The translations under genes and the position numbers were made by a program. Of a stretch of 64,000 nt of DNA, positions 1 through 7,960 are shown piece by piece. The DNA is from Kitasatospora sp. CB01950 (GTDB lineage Bacteria > Actinomycetota > Actinomycetes > Streptomycetales > Streptomycetaceae), in the NCBI RefSeq assembly GCF_001905465.1, contig NZ_LISX01000008.1:338957-402956 (forward strand), written 5' to 3'. Numbering within the stretch: position 1 is the stretch's first letter; each line of letters opens with the position of its first letter. Under the pieces are notes generated by a model. It saw only the letters and a program-made list of their open reading frames with translations, was not told where the DNA came from and did no database searches.

Positions 1-583
1 CGCCGTCGCGGTGCGGGGCGACCACCATCCGGCGGGCGATCTCCCGGGCCACCTCCGCGCCCTGCACCTTGCGCACCAGGTGCAGGCAGGCGTCGATGCC
101 GGCGGCGGTGCCGGCCGAGGTGATCACCGGATGGTCGTCCACGTACAGCACGTCGGGTTCGACGGTGGTCAGCGGGAAGCGCTCGGCCAGCACGTCGACG
201 TACTTCCAGTGCGTGGTGCTGCGGCGGCCGTCGAGCAGGCCCGCGGCGCCGAGCAGGAAGCTGCCGGAGCAGATCGACAGCAGCTGGGCGCCGCGGTCGT
301 GGGCGGCCCGCAGCGCCTCGCAGAGCGCCTCGGGGTAGTGCGCGCGGATGCCGGTGGCGGTGGCGATCACCAGGTCGGCCTCGGCGATCCGCTCCGGGCC
401 GTACGGCACGTGGACGTCGTAGCCGGCGTGGGTGCGCATCGGGCCGGGCCGGTCGCCGACCAGGCCGAACTCGTACGCCGGCAGGCCGCTGTCGCTGCGG
501 TCCAGGCCGAAGATCTCGCTGGCCACGCCCAGCTCGAAGGGGTGGATCGGCTCCAGCACGATCACCGCGACGTTGCTCAGCAT
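1..583 (-). CDS. GlxA-family DJ-1/PfpI transcriptional regulator (3' part cut by window)
   Basis: The reading frame opens at an ATG (583-581) and runs off the left edge with no stop, so about 194 codons are visible. The translation begins MLSNVAVIVLEPIHPFELGV and carries the class I amidotransferase-like (DJ-1/PfpI) fold of GlxA regulators. The nucleophile-elbow segment LLSICSGSFLLGAAGLLDG and the following THWKYVDVL and ITSAGTAAGIDACLHLV are typical of the family. Family members continue into a C-terminal AraC-type helix-turn-helix domain, which would lie outside the window. It is divergent from the acetyltransferase at 701. The role is probably a transcription factor of unknown ligand. The family call is firm, the target is unknown. 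Confidence 0.85.
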   Translation of the reverse strand, partial: MLSNVAVIVLEPIHPFELGVASEIFGLDRSDSGLPAYEFGLVGDRPGPMRTHAGYDVHVPYGPERIAEADLVIATATGIRAHYPEALCEALRAAHDRGAQLLSICSGSFLLGAAGLLDGRRSTTHWKYVDVLAERFPLTTVEPDVLYVDDHPVITSAGTAAGIDACLHLVRKVQGAEVAREIARRMVVAPHRDG

Positions 584-700
584 CCGCCCAGCATGGCACT
601 GGCAGGATTTCGCGGCAAAGGCGCGTTCCTGCCATCTCGGCGGGCCGTTCGACCCGGACCTGGCCGATCCGCGCCGGGAGCGGTCCGGCACACTGTCCGG

Positions 701-1213
701 ATGCACTCCCCGACCGACCGCGTCACGCTCGTCCGCCGCGCCCTCGACCACGACCTCGCCGGAGCCGCGGAGGTCACCGTCGAAGCCTTCGTCGGCGACG
801 GCCACACCCGCCCCGAGTCCGACTACGTCGAGCTCCTGCGGGACGCCGCCCGGCGCAACCGGGAGGCCGAGGTGCTGGTCGCCGTCGACCGCGCCGACGG
901 CTCGGTGCTCGGCAGTGTGACGTTCGCCGCGGGCGGCAACCCGTGGGCGGACATCGCGCGTCCGGACGAGGGTGAGATCCGGATGCTGGCGGTCGGCGCG
1001 GCGGCCCGCGGGCGCGGTGTCGGCCGGGCGCTGGTGTCCGCGGCGATCGACCGCAGCCGGGAACTCGGACTGGCCGGGATGGCGTTCTCCACCCGGCCGA
1101 CGATGACCGCCGCGCATCGGATCTACGATGTTCTGGGCTTCGTCCGGACCCCGGAACGGGACTGGGCTCCGGCCCCCGGGGTGGACCTGATGGTCTACAC
1201 GATGCGGTTCTGA
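701..1213 (+). CDS. GNAT-family N-acetyltransferase
   Basis: A 170-residue single-domain GNAT protein. The acetyl-CoA pyrophosphate-binding motif A is clear at about residues 94-115, with MLAVGAAARGRGVGRALV containing the R-x-x-G-x-G loop. A C-terminal IYDVLGFVR segment matches motif B. I start at ATG 701 because the protein aligns with the family from there; the upstream frame is open but is antisense to the GlxA gene. The substrate cannot be told from the sequence. It is divergent from the GlxA regulator across about 117 bases and is followed by the riboswitch leader of nrdA, with which it is probably not co-transcribed. Confidence 0.85.
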   Translation: MHSPTDRVTLVRRALDHDLAGAAEVTVEAFVGDGHTRPESDYVELLRDAARRNREAEVLVAVDRADGSVLGSVTFAAGGNPWADIARPDEGEIRMLAVGAAARGRGVGRALVSAAIDRSRELGLAGMAFSTRPTMTAAHRIYDVLGFVRTPERDWAPAPGVDLMVYTMRF

Positions 1214-1304
1214 GGCGACTCCGGCGTGGTTCCCGTTGTCTACGCGCGGCACCACGCCGCGACACGCGGCTACTACATCTGGTGCCGCCAGCTCCAGCCG
1301 CCAC

Positions 1305-1427
1305 AACATGTATGCTCGACTCGCTGTCGAAGCAGGGGAATCCGGTGCAAGTCCGGGACTGCCCCGCAACGGTGAGCGGGCTGTAGCGACGCCCGCGCAG
1401 TCCGAGGACCTGCCGACGGTGTGCGAC
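1305..1427 (+). promoter_or_regulatory. Adenosylcobalamin riboswitch in the nrdA leader
   Basis: The leader carries the conserved cobalamin aptamer elements in order. First comes a GGGGAATCCGGTGCAAGTCC core at about 1335-1354. Next is GGGACTGCCCCGCAACGGTGA at 1355 onward. Last is the B12 box AGTCCGAGGACCTGCC at 1399-1414. The boundaries are approximate. About 180 bases separate the aptamer from the nrdA start, enough for an expression platform. A GC-rich hairpin near 1469-1490 followed by TGGGTCTTT could be a terminator, but that is inference. Streptomyces class Ia nrd operons are known to be B12-riboswitch controlled, so vitamin B12 would switch off the B12-independent reductase. Confidence 0.9.
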
Positions 1428-1603
1428 ACGGCATCCCCGCAGACGCCATGCAGCACAGCTTTGCCGTCCGGCCTCGCGGGCGGGCCGGGGGTGGGTCTTT
1501 CGCGCGCCGATCGAGCGTTTCGGCGTGCCGTCCTCCCCTGTCCTCCCGTGTGCCACCGGACACCTCGATCCACGTCCGTCGCCGCCACAGGAGAGAGTGC
1601 GCC

Positions 1604-4018
1604 TTGACCGTCGCCGCCTCAGTCACCCTGCCGTCCCAGGGTTCCGCCGACGCCTTCACCGACCCCGGTGCGGCGCTGCTTCGGCTGCTCACCGACCGCA
1701 GCACCGACCTCCCCCAGGTGGACCCCGGCCACGTCGCCGCCGCCGCGCTGCGCGGCCGCCACGCCGGTTCGGACTTCGCCGAGCTGCGCGGGCTGGCCGT
1801 GGAGGCCGCCGCGTCGATGATCGCCGAGGACCCGCAGTACTCGAAGCTGGCCGCGCGCCTGCTGGCGATGGAGATCGCCGACGAGGCCGCCACCCAGGGC
1901 GTCACCTCGTTCGCCGCCTCGATCGCCGTCGGACACGCCGAGGGCCTGATCGGTGACGCCACCGCCGAGTTCGTCGCCGCGCACACCGAGCTGTTCGACT
2001 CGCTGATCGACGCCTCCGGCGACGACCGCTTCGAGTACTTCGGCCTGCGCACCGTGCAGTCCCGCTACCTGCTGCGCCACCCGATCACCCGCAAGGTGGT
2101 CGAGACCCCGCAGCACTTCCTGCTGCGCGTCGCGGCGGGCCTGGCGGTCGGCACCTCCGAGCAGTCGGTGCTGGAGGTGGCCGAGCTCTACAAGCTGATG
2201 AGCCGCCTGGAGTACCTGACCAGCTCCCCCACGCTGTTCAACTCCGGCACCCGGCACCCGCAGATGTCCTCCTGCTACCTGCTGGACTCGCCGCTGGACA
2301 ACCTGGACTCGATCTACAACCGGTACGCGCAGATCGCCCGGCTGTCCAAGCACGCCGGCGGCATCGGCCTGTCCTACTCGCGGATCCGCTCCCGCGGCTC
2401 GCTGATCCGCGGCACCAACGGCAAGTCGAACGGCATCGTCCCGTTCCTGCGCACCCTGGACTCCTCCGTGGCGGCGGTCAACCAGGGCGGCCGGCGCAAG
2501 GGCGCGGCCTGCGTGTACCTGGAGACCTGGCACGCCGACATCGAGGAGTTCCTGGAGCTCCGCGACAACACCGGCGAAGAGGCCCGGCGCACCCACAACC
2601 TGAACCTGGCGCACTGGATCCCGGACGAGTTCATGCGCCGCGTCAACGCCAACGAGGACTGGTCGCTGTTCTCCCCGGCGGACGTGCCCGAGCTGGTCGA
2701 CCTGTGGGGCGCCGACTTCGACGAGGCCTACCGCAAGGCCGAGCTGGCCGGCAAGGCCGTGCGCACCATCCCCGCGCAGACCCTGTACGCCCGCATGATG
2801 CGCACCCTGGCGCAGACCGGCAACGGCTGGATGACCTTCAAGGATGCCTCCAACCGGGCCGCCAACCAGACCGCGCTGCCGGGCCGCACGGTGCACTCCT
2901 CGAACCTGTGCACCGAGATCCTGGAGGTCACCGACGACTCCGAGACCGCGGTCTGCAACCTGGGCTCGGTCAACCTGGGCGCGCACGTCGCCCCGGGCGC
3001 CACCGCCGACGACCTGGTCAACGCCATGGACTGGGACCGCCTGGACGCCACCGTGCGCACCGCGGTGACCTTCCTCGACCGCGTGATCGACATCAACTTC
3101 TACCCGACCACCGAGGCCGGGACGTCCAACTCCCGCTGGCGCCCGGTGGGCCTCGGCGTGATGGGCCTGCAGGACGTCTTCTTCAAGCTGCGGCTGGACT
3201 TCGACTCCGCCGAGGCGAAGGCGCTCTCCACGCTGATCTCCGAGCGCATCATGCTCACCGCGTACGAGCGCTCCGCGGACCTGGCCGAGCAGTTCGGCCG
3301 CCACGAGGCGTACGGCGAGACCCGCGCGGCCCGCGGCCAGCTTCACATCGACCACTTCGGCGCGGCCACCCCGCAGTGGACCGGCCGTTGGGACGCGCTG
3401 CGTGCCCGGATCGCCGAGACCGGCCTGCGCAACTCGCTGCTGCTGGCCATCGCGCCGACCGCGACCATCGCGTCCATCGCCGGCGTCTACGAGTGCATCG
3501 AGCCGCAGGTGTCCAACCTGTTCAAGCGCGAGACCCTGTCCGGCGAGTTCCTCCAGGTCAACCCGTACCTGGTGCGCGAGCTGAAGGAGCTCGGCGTCTG
3601 GGACCAGCAGACCCGGGACTCGCTGCGCGAGGCCAACGGCTCCGTGCAGGACTTCAAGTGGCTGCCGGAGAGCGTCCGTTCGCTGTACCGCACCGCGTGG
3701 GAGCTGCCGCAGCGCGCGCTGATCGACCTGGCCGCCGCCCGGCAGCCGTACATCGACCAGAGCCAGTCGCTGAACCTGTTCATGGCCGCGCCGACCATCG
3801 GCAAGCTCTCCTCGATGTACGCCTACGCGTGGAAGGTCGGTCTGAAGACCACCTACTACCTGCGGTCCCGTCCGGCGACCCGGATCGCCCAGGCCGCGTC
3901 GGGCACCGCCCGCACCGCCGCCCCCGTGCCGGTGCAGACCCCGACCCTCAGCCAGGACGAGCAGGACGCCATCGCCTGCTCCCTGGAGAACCCCGAGTCC
4001 TGCGAGGCGTGCCAGTAA
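1604..4018 (+). CDS. nrdA: Class Ia ribonucleoside-diphosphate reductase, alpha subunit
   Basis: NrdA (804 residues) reduces ribonucleoside diphosphates to deoxyribonucleotides using the tyrosyl radical made by NrdB. The start is TTG 1604, chosen because CAGGAGAG lies about 8-10 bases upstream; the upstream open frame is leader and riboswitch. Catalytic residues are visible: Cys224 (SSCYLLDS) and Cys451 (AVCNLGSVNL) form the redox pair, and Asn434, Cys436 and Glu438 (NLCTEI) form the radical site. The C-terminal relay is Cys800/Cys803 (SCEACQ). The first 100 residues are Ala-rich and do not show an obvious ATP-cone, so allosteric overall-activity control may be missing or divergent. The stop overlaps the nrdB start by one base (TAATG). 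No nrdS-like regulator follows. Confidence 0.97.
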   Translation: MTVAASVTLPSQGSADAFTDPGAALLRLLTDRSTDLPQVDPGHVAAAALRGRHAGSDFAELRGLAVEAAASMIAEDPQYSKLAARLLAMEIADEAATQGVTSFAASIAVGHAEGLIGDATAEFVAAHTELFDSLIDASGDDRFEYFGLRTVQSRYLLRHPITRKVVETPQHFLLRVAAGLAVGTSEQSVLEVAELYKLMSRLEYLTSSPTLFNSGTRHPQMSSCYLLDSPLDNLDSIYNRYAQIARLSKHAGGIGLSYSRIRSRGSLIRGTNGKSNGIVPFLRTLDSSVAAVNQGGRRKGAACVYLETWHADIEEFLELRDNTGEEARRTHNLNLAHWIPDEFMRRVNANEDWSLFSPADVPELVDLWGADFDEAYRKAELAGKAVRTIPAQTLYARMMRTLAQTGNGWMTFKDASNRAANQTALPGRTVHSSNLCTEILEVTDDSETAVCNLGSVNLGAHVAPGATADDLVNAMDWDRLDATVRTAVTFLDRVIDINFYPTTEAGTSNSRWRPVGLGVMGLQDVFFKLRLDFDSAEAKALSTLISERIMLTAYERSADLAEQFGRHEAYGETRAARGQLHIDHFGAATPQWTGRWDALRARIAETGLRNSLLLAIAPTATIASIAGVYECIEPQVSNLFKRETLSGEFLQVNPYLVRELKELGVWDQQTRDSLREANGSVQDFKWLPESVRSLYRTAWELPQRALIDLAAARQPYIDQSQSLNLFMAAPTIGKLSSMYAYAWKVGLKTTYYLRSRPATRIAQAASGTARTAAPVPVQTPTLSQDEQDAIACSLENPESCEACQ

Positions 4019-5037
4019 TGAGCTCCGAAGACCAGAAGAAGATGCTGCTCGACCCGGGCTTCGAGCTGACCCTGCGTCCGATGCGCTACCCGTCGTTCTA
4101 CGACCGGTACCGGGACGCGATCAAGAACACCTGGACCGTCGAGGAGGTGGACCTGCACTCCGACGTCGCCGACCTCGCCAAGCTCTCCGAGGGCGAGCGG
4201 CACATGATCGGCCGGCTGGTCGCGTTCTTCGCCACCGGTGACTCGATCGTCTCGAACAACGTGGTGCTGAGCCTCTACAAGCACATCAACTCGCCGGAGG
4301 CGCGGCTCTACCTGTCGCGGCAGCTGTTCGAGGAGGCCGTGCACGTCCAGTTCTACTTGACGCTGCTGGACACCTACCTGCCCGACCCGGAGGACCGCAA
4401 CGCGGCTTTCGCCGCGGTGGAGAACATCCCCTCCATCGCGCAGAAGGCGCAGTTCTGCTTCAAGTACATGAACGCGGTCGACCACATCGACTCGCTGCAG
4501 AGCAAGGAGGACCGGCGGGCCTTCCTGCTGAACCTGATCTGCTTCGCGGCGTGCGTCGAGGGCCTGTTCTTCTACGGCGCGTTCGCCTACGTGTACTGGT
4601 TCCGCAGCCGCGGCCTGCTGCACGGCCTGGCGACCGGCACCAACTGGGTGTTCCGCGACGAGTCGATGCACATGGACTTCGCGTTCTCGGTGGTCGACAC
4701 CGTCCGCGAGGAGGAGCCCGACCTCTTCGACGACAAGATGGCCCAGCAGGTCACCGAGATGCTGGAGGAGGCCGTCGAGGCCGAGCTCCAGTTCGCCCAG
4801 GACCTCTGCGGCGACGGCCTGCCCGGCATGAACACCGAGTCGATGCGCCAGTACCTGGAGGCCGTCGCCGACCAGCGCCTGGCCCGGCTCGGCCTGCCGA
4901 TCCGCTACGGCTCGACCAACCCGTTCGGGTTCATGGAGCTGCAGAACGTCCAGGAGCTGACCAACTTCTTCGAGCGCCGGGTCTCCGCGTACCAGGTCGC
5001 CGTCGAGGGCTCGGTCTCCTTCGACGACGACTTCTAG
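4018..5037 (+). CDS. nrdB: Class Ia ribonucleoside-diphosphate reductase, beta (radical) subunit
   Basis: NrdB (339 residues) is the ferritin-like diiron subunit that generates and stores the tyrosyl radical for NrdA. The diiron ligands are all present: Asp75, Glu106 and His109 (EEAVH), Glu181, and Glu215 and His218 (DESMH). The radical tyrosine is Tyr113, four residues after His109 as in E. coli NrdB (H118/Y122), so this is a tyrosine-radical enzyme rather than an R2lox or phenylalanine (class Ic) type. It starts inside the nrdA stop codon (TAATG), so the subunits are translationally coupled. A strong terminator follows at 5067. Confidence 0.97.
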   Translation: MSSEDQKKMLLDPGFELTLRPMRYPSFYDRYRDAIKNTWTVEEVDLHSDVADLAKLSEGERHMIGRLVAFFATGDSIVSNNVVLSLYKHINSPEARLYLSRQLFEEAVHVQFYLTLLDTYLPDPEDRNAAFAAVENIPSIAQKAQFCFKYMNAVDHIDSLQSKEDRRAFLLNLICFAACVEGLFFYGAFAYVYWFRSRGLLHGLATGTNWVFRDESMHMDFAFSVVDTVREEEPDLFDDKMAQQVTEMLEEAVEAELQFAQDLCGDGLPGMNTESMRQYLEAVADQRLARLGLPIRYGSTNPFGFMELQNVQELTNFFERRVSAYQVAVEGSVSFDDDF

Positions 5038-5066
5038 GCCGGACTCCGGGCCGACGCCGGAACGAC

Positions 5067-5109
5067 CCGAGGGCCGCACCCCGCCGCAGAGCGGGGGTGC
5101 GGCCCTCGG
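5067..5109. terminator. Perfect 16-bp hairpin terminator after nrdAB
   Basis: The arms 5067-5082 (CCGAGGGCCGCACCCC) and 5094-5109 are exact complements with an 11-base loop. It lies between the convergent nrdB stop and the hydrolase-lectin stop, so it can end transcription from both sides. There is no U-tract, as is common in actinobacteria. Confidence 0.85.
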
Positions 5110-5132
5110 CCGTGTTCGGGGGCGGCGGCCGG

Positions 5133-7106
5133 TCAGCCGCGGCCGAAGGTGCCGCTGGCCCAGAGCGAGCCGCCGGTGGACGGGCTGCCGTCCCAGCGGT
5201 AGACCACGAAGTTGGCGTCGTCCTGGAGCAGGGCGTACGCCCCGGTGTTGCCGTAGGTGCCGGTGCTCCACAGGGCGGTGGTGCCGTCGGCCTTGTAGAC
5301 CACCAGGTTGCCGTCGTCCTGCATGGACAGGCGCGCGCCGGAGTTGCCGTAGGTGTTGGTGGACCAGATCGCGGCGCCGTCGCTGCGGCGGTAGATCACC
5401 AGGTTGCCGTCGTCCTGCATGAGCATCCGGACGGACGCCGACTGGATCCACTGGTTGGGGTACAGGGCCTGGCTGCGGCCGATCTTGGACGGGAAGGCCG
5501 CGGTGCCGGTGCCCCACAGCCCGCCGTTGCCCGACCCGCCGCCTCGGCGGTAGACCACCACGTTGCCGTCGTCCTGCACGGCGGTGTACGCGCCGGCGCT
5601 GGAGGTGTTGCTCGCCCACAGCGCGCCGCCGTTGCCGGGGCCGCCGTCCTTGCGGTAGACGACCAGGTTGCCGTCGTCCTGCATGACGGCGTACGCGCCG
5701 GGGTTGCCGTAGGTGTTGGTGCTCGCCAGGGCGCGGCCGCCGCCGACCTTCAGGGAGGTGACCAGGTTGCCGTCGGGCTGCATGGTCAGCTTGACCGAGT
5801 CGCTGCTGAGGCTCTGGCCGGAGGAGAGGCGCCGGCCGGGCTGCAGGGTGTTGCCGGAGCCGGGCCAGGTGACGTCCATGTAGCTGGCGTCGATGGCCAT
5901 GCCGATGCCGCCGTAGGTCTCGGTGACATTGCCGGAGTACTGGTGGCCGCGACGGCCGTCCGTCCACTGGCCGGCGCCGACGGGCAGGCCCATGCCGGCG
6001 TCGCTCACGTCGTGGTGGGAGTTCCAGGCGGCGGCCCACAGCACGTCGGGCTGCGTGTAGGAACCGGTGGTCCAGCGGCTGGAGAGGTCCTTCACGCCGC
6101 TGGCGGCGCCGGTGTAGACGCCCGAGCGGTAGCCCTTGTTGTGCAGCTGCGTCGTCCACCCGAAGAAGTATTCGAGGACCCGGTCGCGGTAGAGGGAGGA
6201 GTCGTAGCCCTCCATGTCGGTGTAGAGCACCGAGCCCTGTTGGAAGCCGAGGGCGGCGGCCTTGGCGACCGCGTCGTCGGCGGCGTCGGAGCCCTGCCGG
6301 CGGGCGACCGCCGGGTCGGCGTCGACCAGCAGGTTGCCGATGGAGGCCTGGCGGCCGACGTACAGCGGCATGAAGCCCCAGCCCTCGGCGTTGCGGGCGT
6401 CCACCCAGCTCTTCGTGGGCGAGGCGCAGGCCTGCGCGGGCCCGCCGAGGTACACGCTGGTGCCCCGGTACGGGGAGTTCGCCGCCCAGGCCGCCATGGT
6501 GGTGTCCGACGGCGCGGCGCAGCGGTCGAAGGCGTACCCGGCGATGTCGGTGCGCAGGGCGCCGGTCGCGGCGGCGGCCTTGGGGGCGGCCGGCGCGGTG
6601 GCGTGGACCCCGGCGTCGAGGCTCGCGGTCTCCAGGATCCGCCGGACCTGGTCGGACGAGACGGCGTAGGTCGCCGTCACCTCCAGGCCGCCGGCGCCGA
6701 GCCGGGCCTGGATCTGGCGGCCGGCGGCCGCGTCGTCCAGGACGCTCTTGCCGATCGGCCGGCCGGGGACGACGGTGCCCTGGGTGCGGCCGGCCACCGC
6801 GGGCTGGATCAGCAGGCCGTCGGAGCGGCCGGGCGCGAGGTGCGCCGGGCAGTCCTGGTCCGCGCCGGGGGTGCCCAGGTAGACGGCGTTCACGTCGAAC
6901 CGGACGCAGGTACGGGGGTTGGCGGCGAGGTCGACGACCGGCCAGTCCGCGGGTACCCGGGCGTGGAAGCCCTGGTAGTCGACCTGCTTGGCGCCCTGGC
7001 CCGCAGACGGCTGCGCCCCCGCGGCCCAGGCGTCGGGGACGGCCGCGGCCAGTCCCGTGACGGCGAGCGCGATGATCGCGGCCCGCCCTGCTGCACGACG
7101 TTGCAT
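5133..7106 (-). CDS. Secreted DUF1906/Rv2525c-like glycoside-hydrolase-fold protein with bulb-type lectin domain
   Basis: A 657-residue secreted protein. A signal peptide covers residues 1-27 (MQRRAAGRAAII, then a hydrophobic stretch and AWA|A). Residues about 30-180 form an uncharacterised N-terminal domain. Residues about 187-412 match the DUF1906 (Rv2525c-like) TIM-barrel family, with DIAGYAFDRC, LYTDMEGYD (about 295-302) and MAIDASYMDV. Residues about 420-657 are a bulb-lectin (B-lectin) domain with five QDDxNxVxY sugar-binding motifs (about 476, 511, 564, 596, 628) and one degenerate QPDGNLVTS. The start is ATG 7106; an in-frame ATG 13 codons upstream lacks a ribosome site. Its role is probably cell-wall or glycan binding and processing outside the cell. 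The substrate is unknown. Confidence 0.85.
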   Translation of the reverse strand: MQRRAAGRAAIIALAVTGLAAAVPDAWAAGAQPSAGQGAKQVDYQGFHARVPADWPVVDLAANPRTCVRFDVNAVYLGTPGADQDCPAHLAPGRSDGLLIQPAVAGRTQGTVVPGRPIGKSVLDDAAAGRQIQARLGAGGLEVTATYAVSSDQVRRILETASLDAGVHATAPAAPKAAAATGALRTDIAGYAFDRCAAPSDTTMAAWAANSPYRGTSVYLGGPAQACASPTKSWVDARNAEGWGFMPLYVGRQASIGNLLVDADPAVARRQGSDAADDAVAKAAALGFQQGSVLYTDMEGYDSSLYRDRVLEYFFGWTTQLHNKGYRSGVYTGAASGVKDLSSRWTTGSYTQPDVLWAAAWNSHHDVSDAGMGLPVGAGQWTDGRRGHQYSGNVTETYGGIGMAIDASYMDVTWPGSGNTLQPGRRLSSGQSLSSDSVKLTMQPDGNLVTSLKVGGGRALASTNTYGNPGAYAVMQDDGNLVVYRKDGGPGNGGALWASNTSSAGAYTAVQDDGNVVVYRRGGGSGNGGLWGTGTAAFPSKIGRSQALYPNQWIQSASVRMLMQDDGNLVIYRRSDGAAIWSTNTYGNSGARLSMQDDGNLVVYKADGTTALWSTGTYGNTGAYALLQDDANFVVYRWDGSPSTGGSLWASGTFGRG

Positions 7107-7176
7107 GCTGATGCCCCACCCCTGAAGTCGTGTCCGACCTGACATGTGGACAGGACTGTAGCGGACGGAAACGACG

Positions 7177-7211
7177 AAGGGCCGTACTCGAACTTCGAGT
7201 GCGGCCCTTTT
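7177..7211 (-). terminator. Hairpin terminator downstream of def
   Basis: An inverted repeat AAGGGCCG...CGGCCCTT with inner ACTCGAA/TTCGAGT lies just past the def stop. It separates def from the lectin gene on the same strand. Confidence 0.75.
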
Positions 7212-7222
7212 GTGATCGTCCG

Positions 7223-7855
7223 TCAGCTGTTGGGCGCCGTGGCGTACTTGGGGGTGCCGTCGGCCATCTGCCGCAGGGCGTCCTTGCGGTCGCGCTTGGA
7301 GAGCCGGTCGATGTACAGGTACCCGTACAGGTGGTCGGTCTCGTGCTGGAGGCAGCGGGCGAAGAAGCCGGTGCCCTCGACCCGGATCGGGTTGCCGTGC
7401 TTGTCCTGGCCGTTGACGGCCGCGTAGCCGGGGCGGGCGAGCTCCTGGTAGGCGGTGGGCACCGACAGGCAGCCCTCCTGGCCGTCGTCCAGGCTGCGGC
7501 GGCCCGCGGGGAGCTCCTCCAGCACCGGGTTGACGACGTGCCCGACGTGGCGGACGCCCTCGTCGTCGGGGCAGTCGTAGACGAAGACCTTCAGGTCGAC
7601 GCCGATCTGGTTGGCGGCCAGGCCGACGCCCTCGGCGGCGTACATCGACTGGAACATGTCGTCGATGAGCGCGGCGAGGTCGTCGTCGAAGGCGGTGACG
7701 GTCTGCGTCTCGCGGTGCAGGACCGGGTTGCCGACCACGGTGATCGGGCGGGCGGTGCCCTTGCCCGGGTCGGGCAGATCGCCGACCACCTGCTGGACGT
7801 CGCCGCCCGGGTGCTCGTGGTCGTGCTCGTGCTCGTGGTCGTGGTGCTCGGCCAT
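7223..7855 (-). CDS. def: Peptide deformylase
   Basis: Def (210 residues) removes the formyl group from the N-terminal methionine of new proteins in the cytoplasm. All three family motifs are intact: GVGLAANQIG (residues 76-85), EGCLSVP (127-133, with metal ligand Cys129) and HETDH (171-175, with His ligands 171 and 175 and catalytic Glu172). The N-terminus is an unusual extension rich in histidine and acidic residues (HHDHEHEHDHEH, residues 4-15), absent from standard deformylases, which suggests a metal-binding tail. The TPR-like gene lies 105 bases upstream on the same strand, and a terminator follows. Confidence 0.97.
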   Translation of the reverse strand: MAEHHDHEHEHDHEHPGGDVQQVVGDLPDPGKGTARPITVVGNPVLHRETQTVTAFDDDLAALIDDMFQSMYAAEGVGLAANQIGVDLKVFVYDCPDDEGVRHVGHVVNPVLEELPAGRRSLDDGQEGCLSVPTAYQELARPGYAAVNGQDKHGNPIRVEGTGFFARCLQHETDHLYGYLYIDRLSKRDRKDALRQMADGTPKYATAPNS

Positions 7856-7960
7856 CGCTTGGTTTCCGCTCCGTCCGCGTCCGGCTGGTGTACCGGTCCA
7901 GGGTACGGGGCGTGGCGGCGCGCGGAAGTACCTCCCGGCCCCCTTGAGCTGGGGGGCGGG

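Noticed and set aside
1337..1365. GGAAT upstream of nrdA considered as a sigma-R promoter
   Set aside because: It is part of the conserved cobalamin aptamer and has no GTT at the 18-base spacing.
1619..3355. Long minus-strand open frame opposite nrdA, and many similar long frames across the window
   Set aside because: High-GC codon bias creates long antisense and shifted frames. The plus-strand NrdA protein is clearly conserved and the opposite frame is low-complexity.
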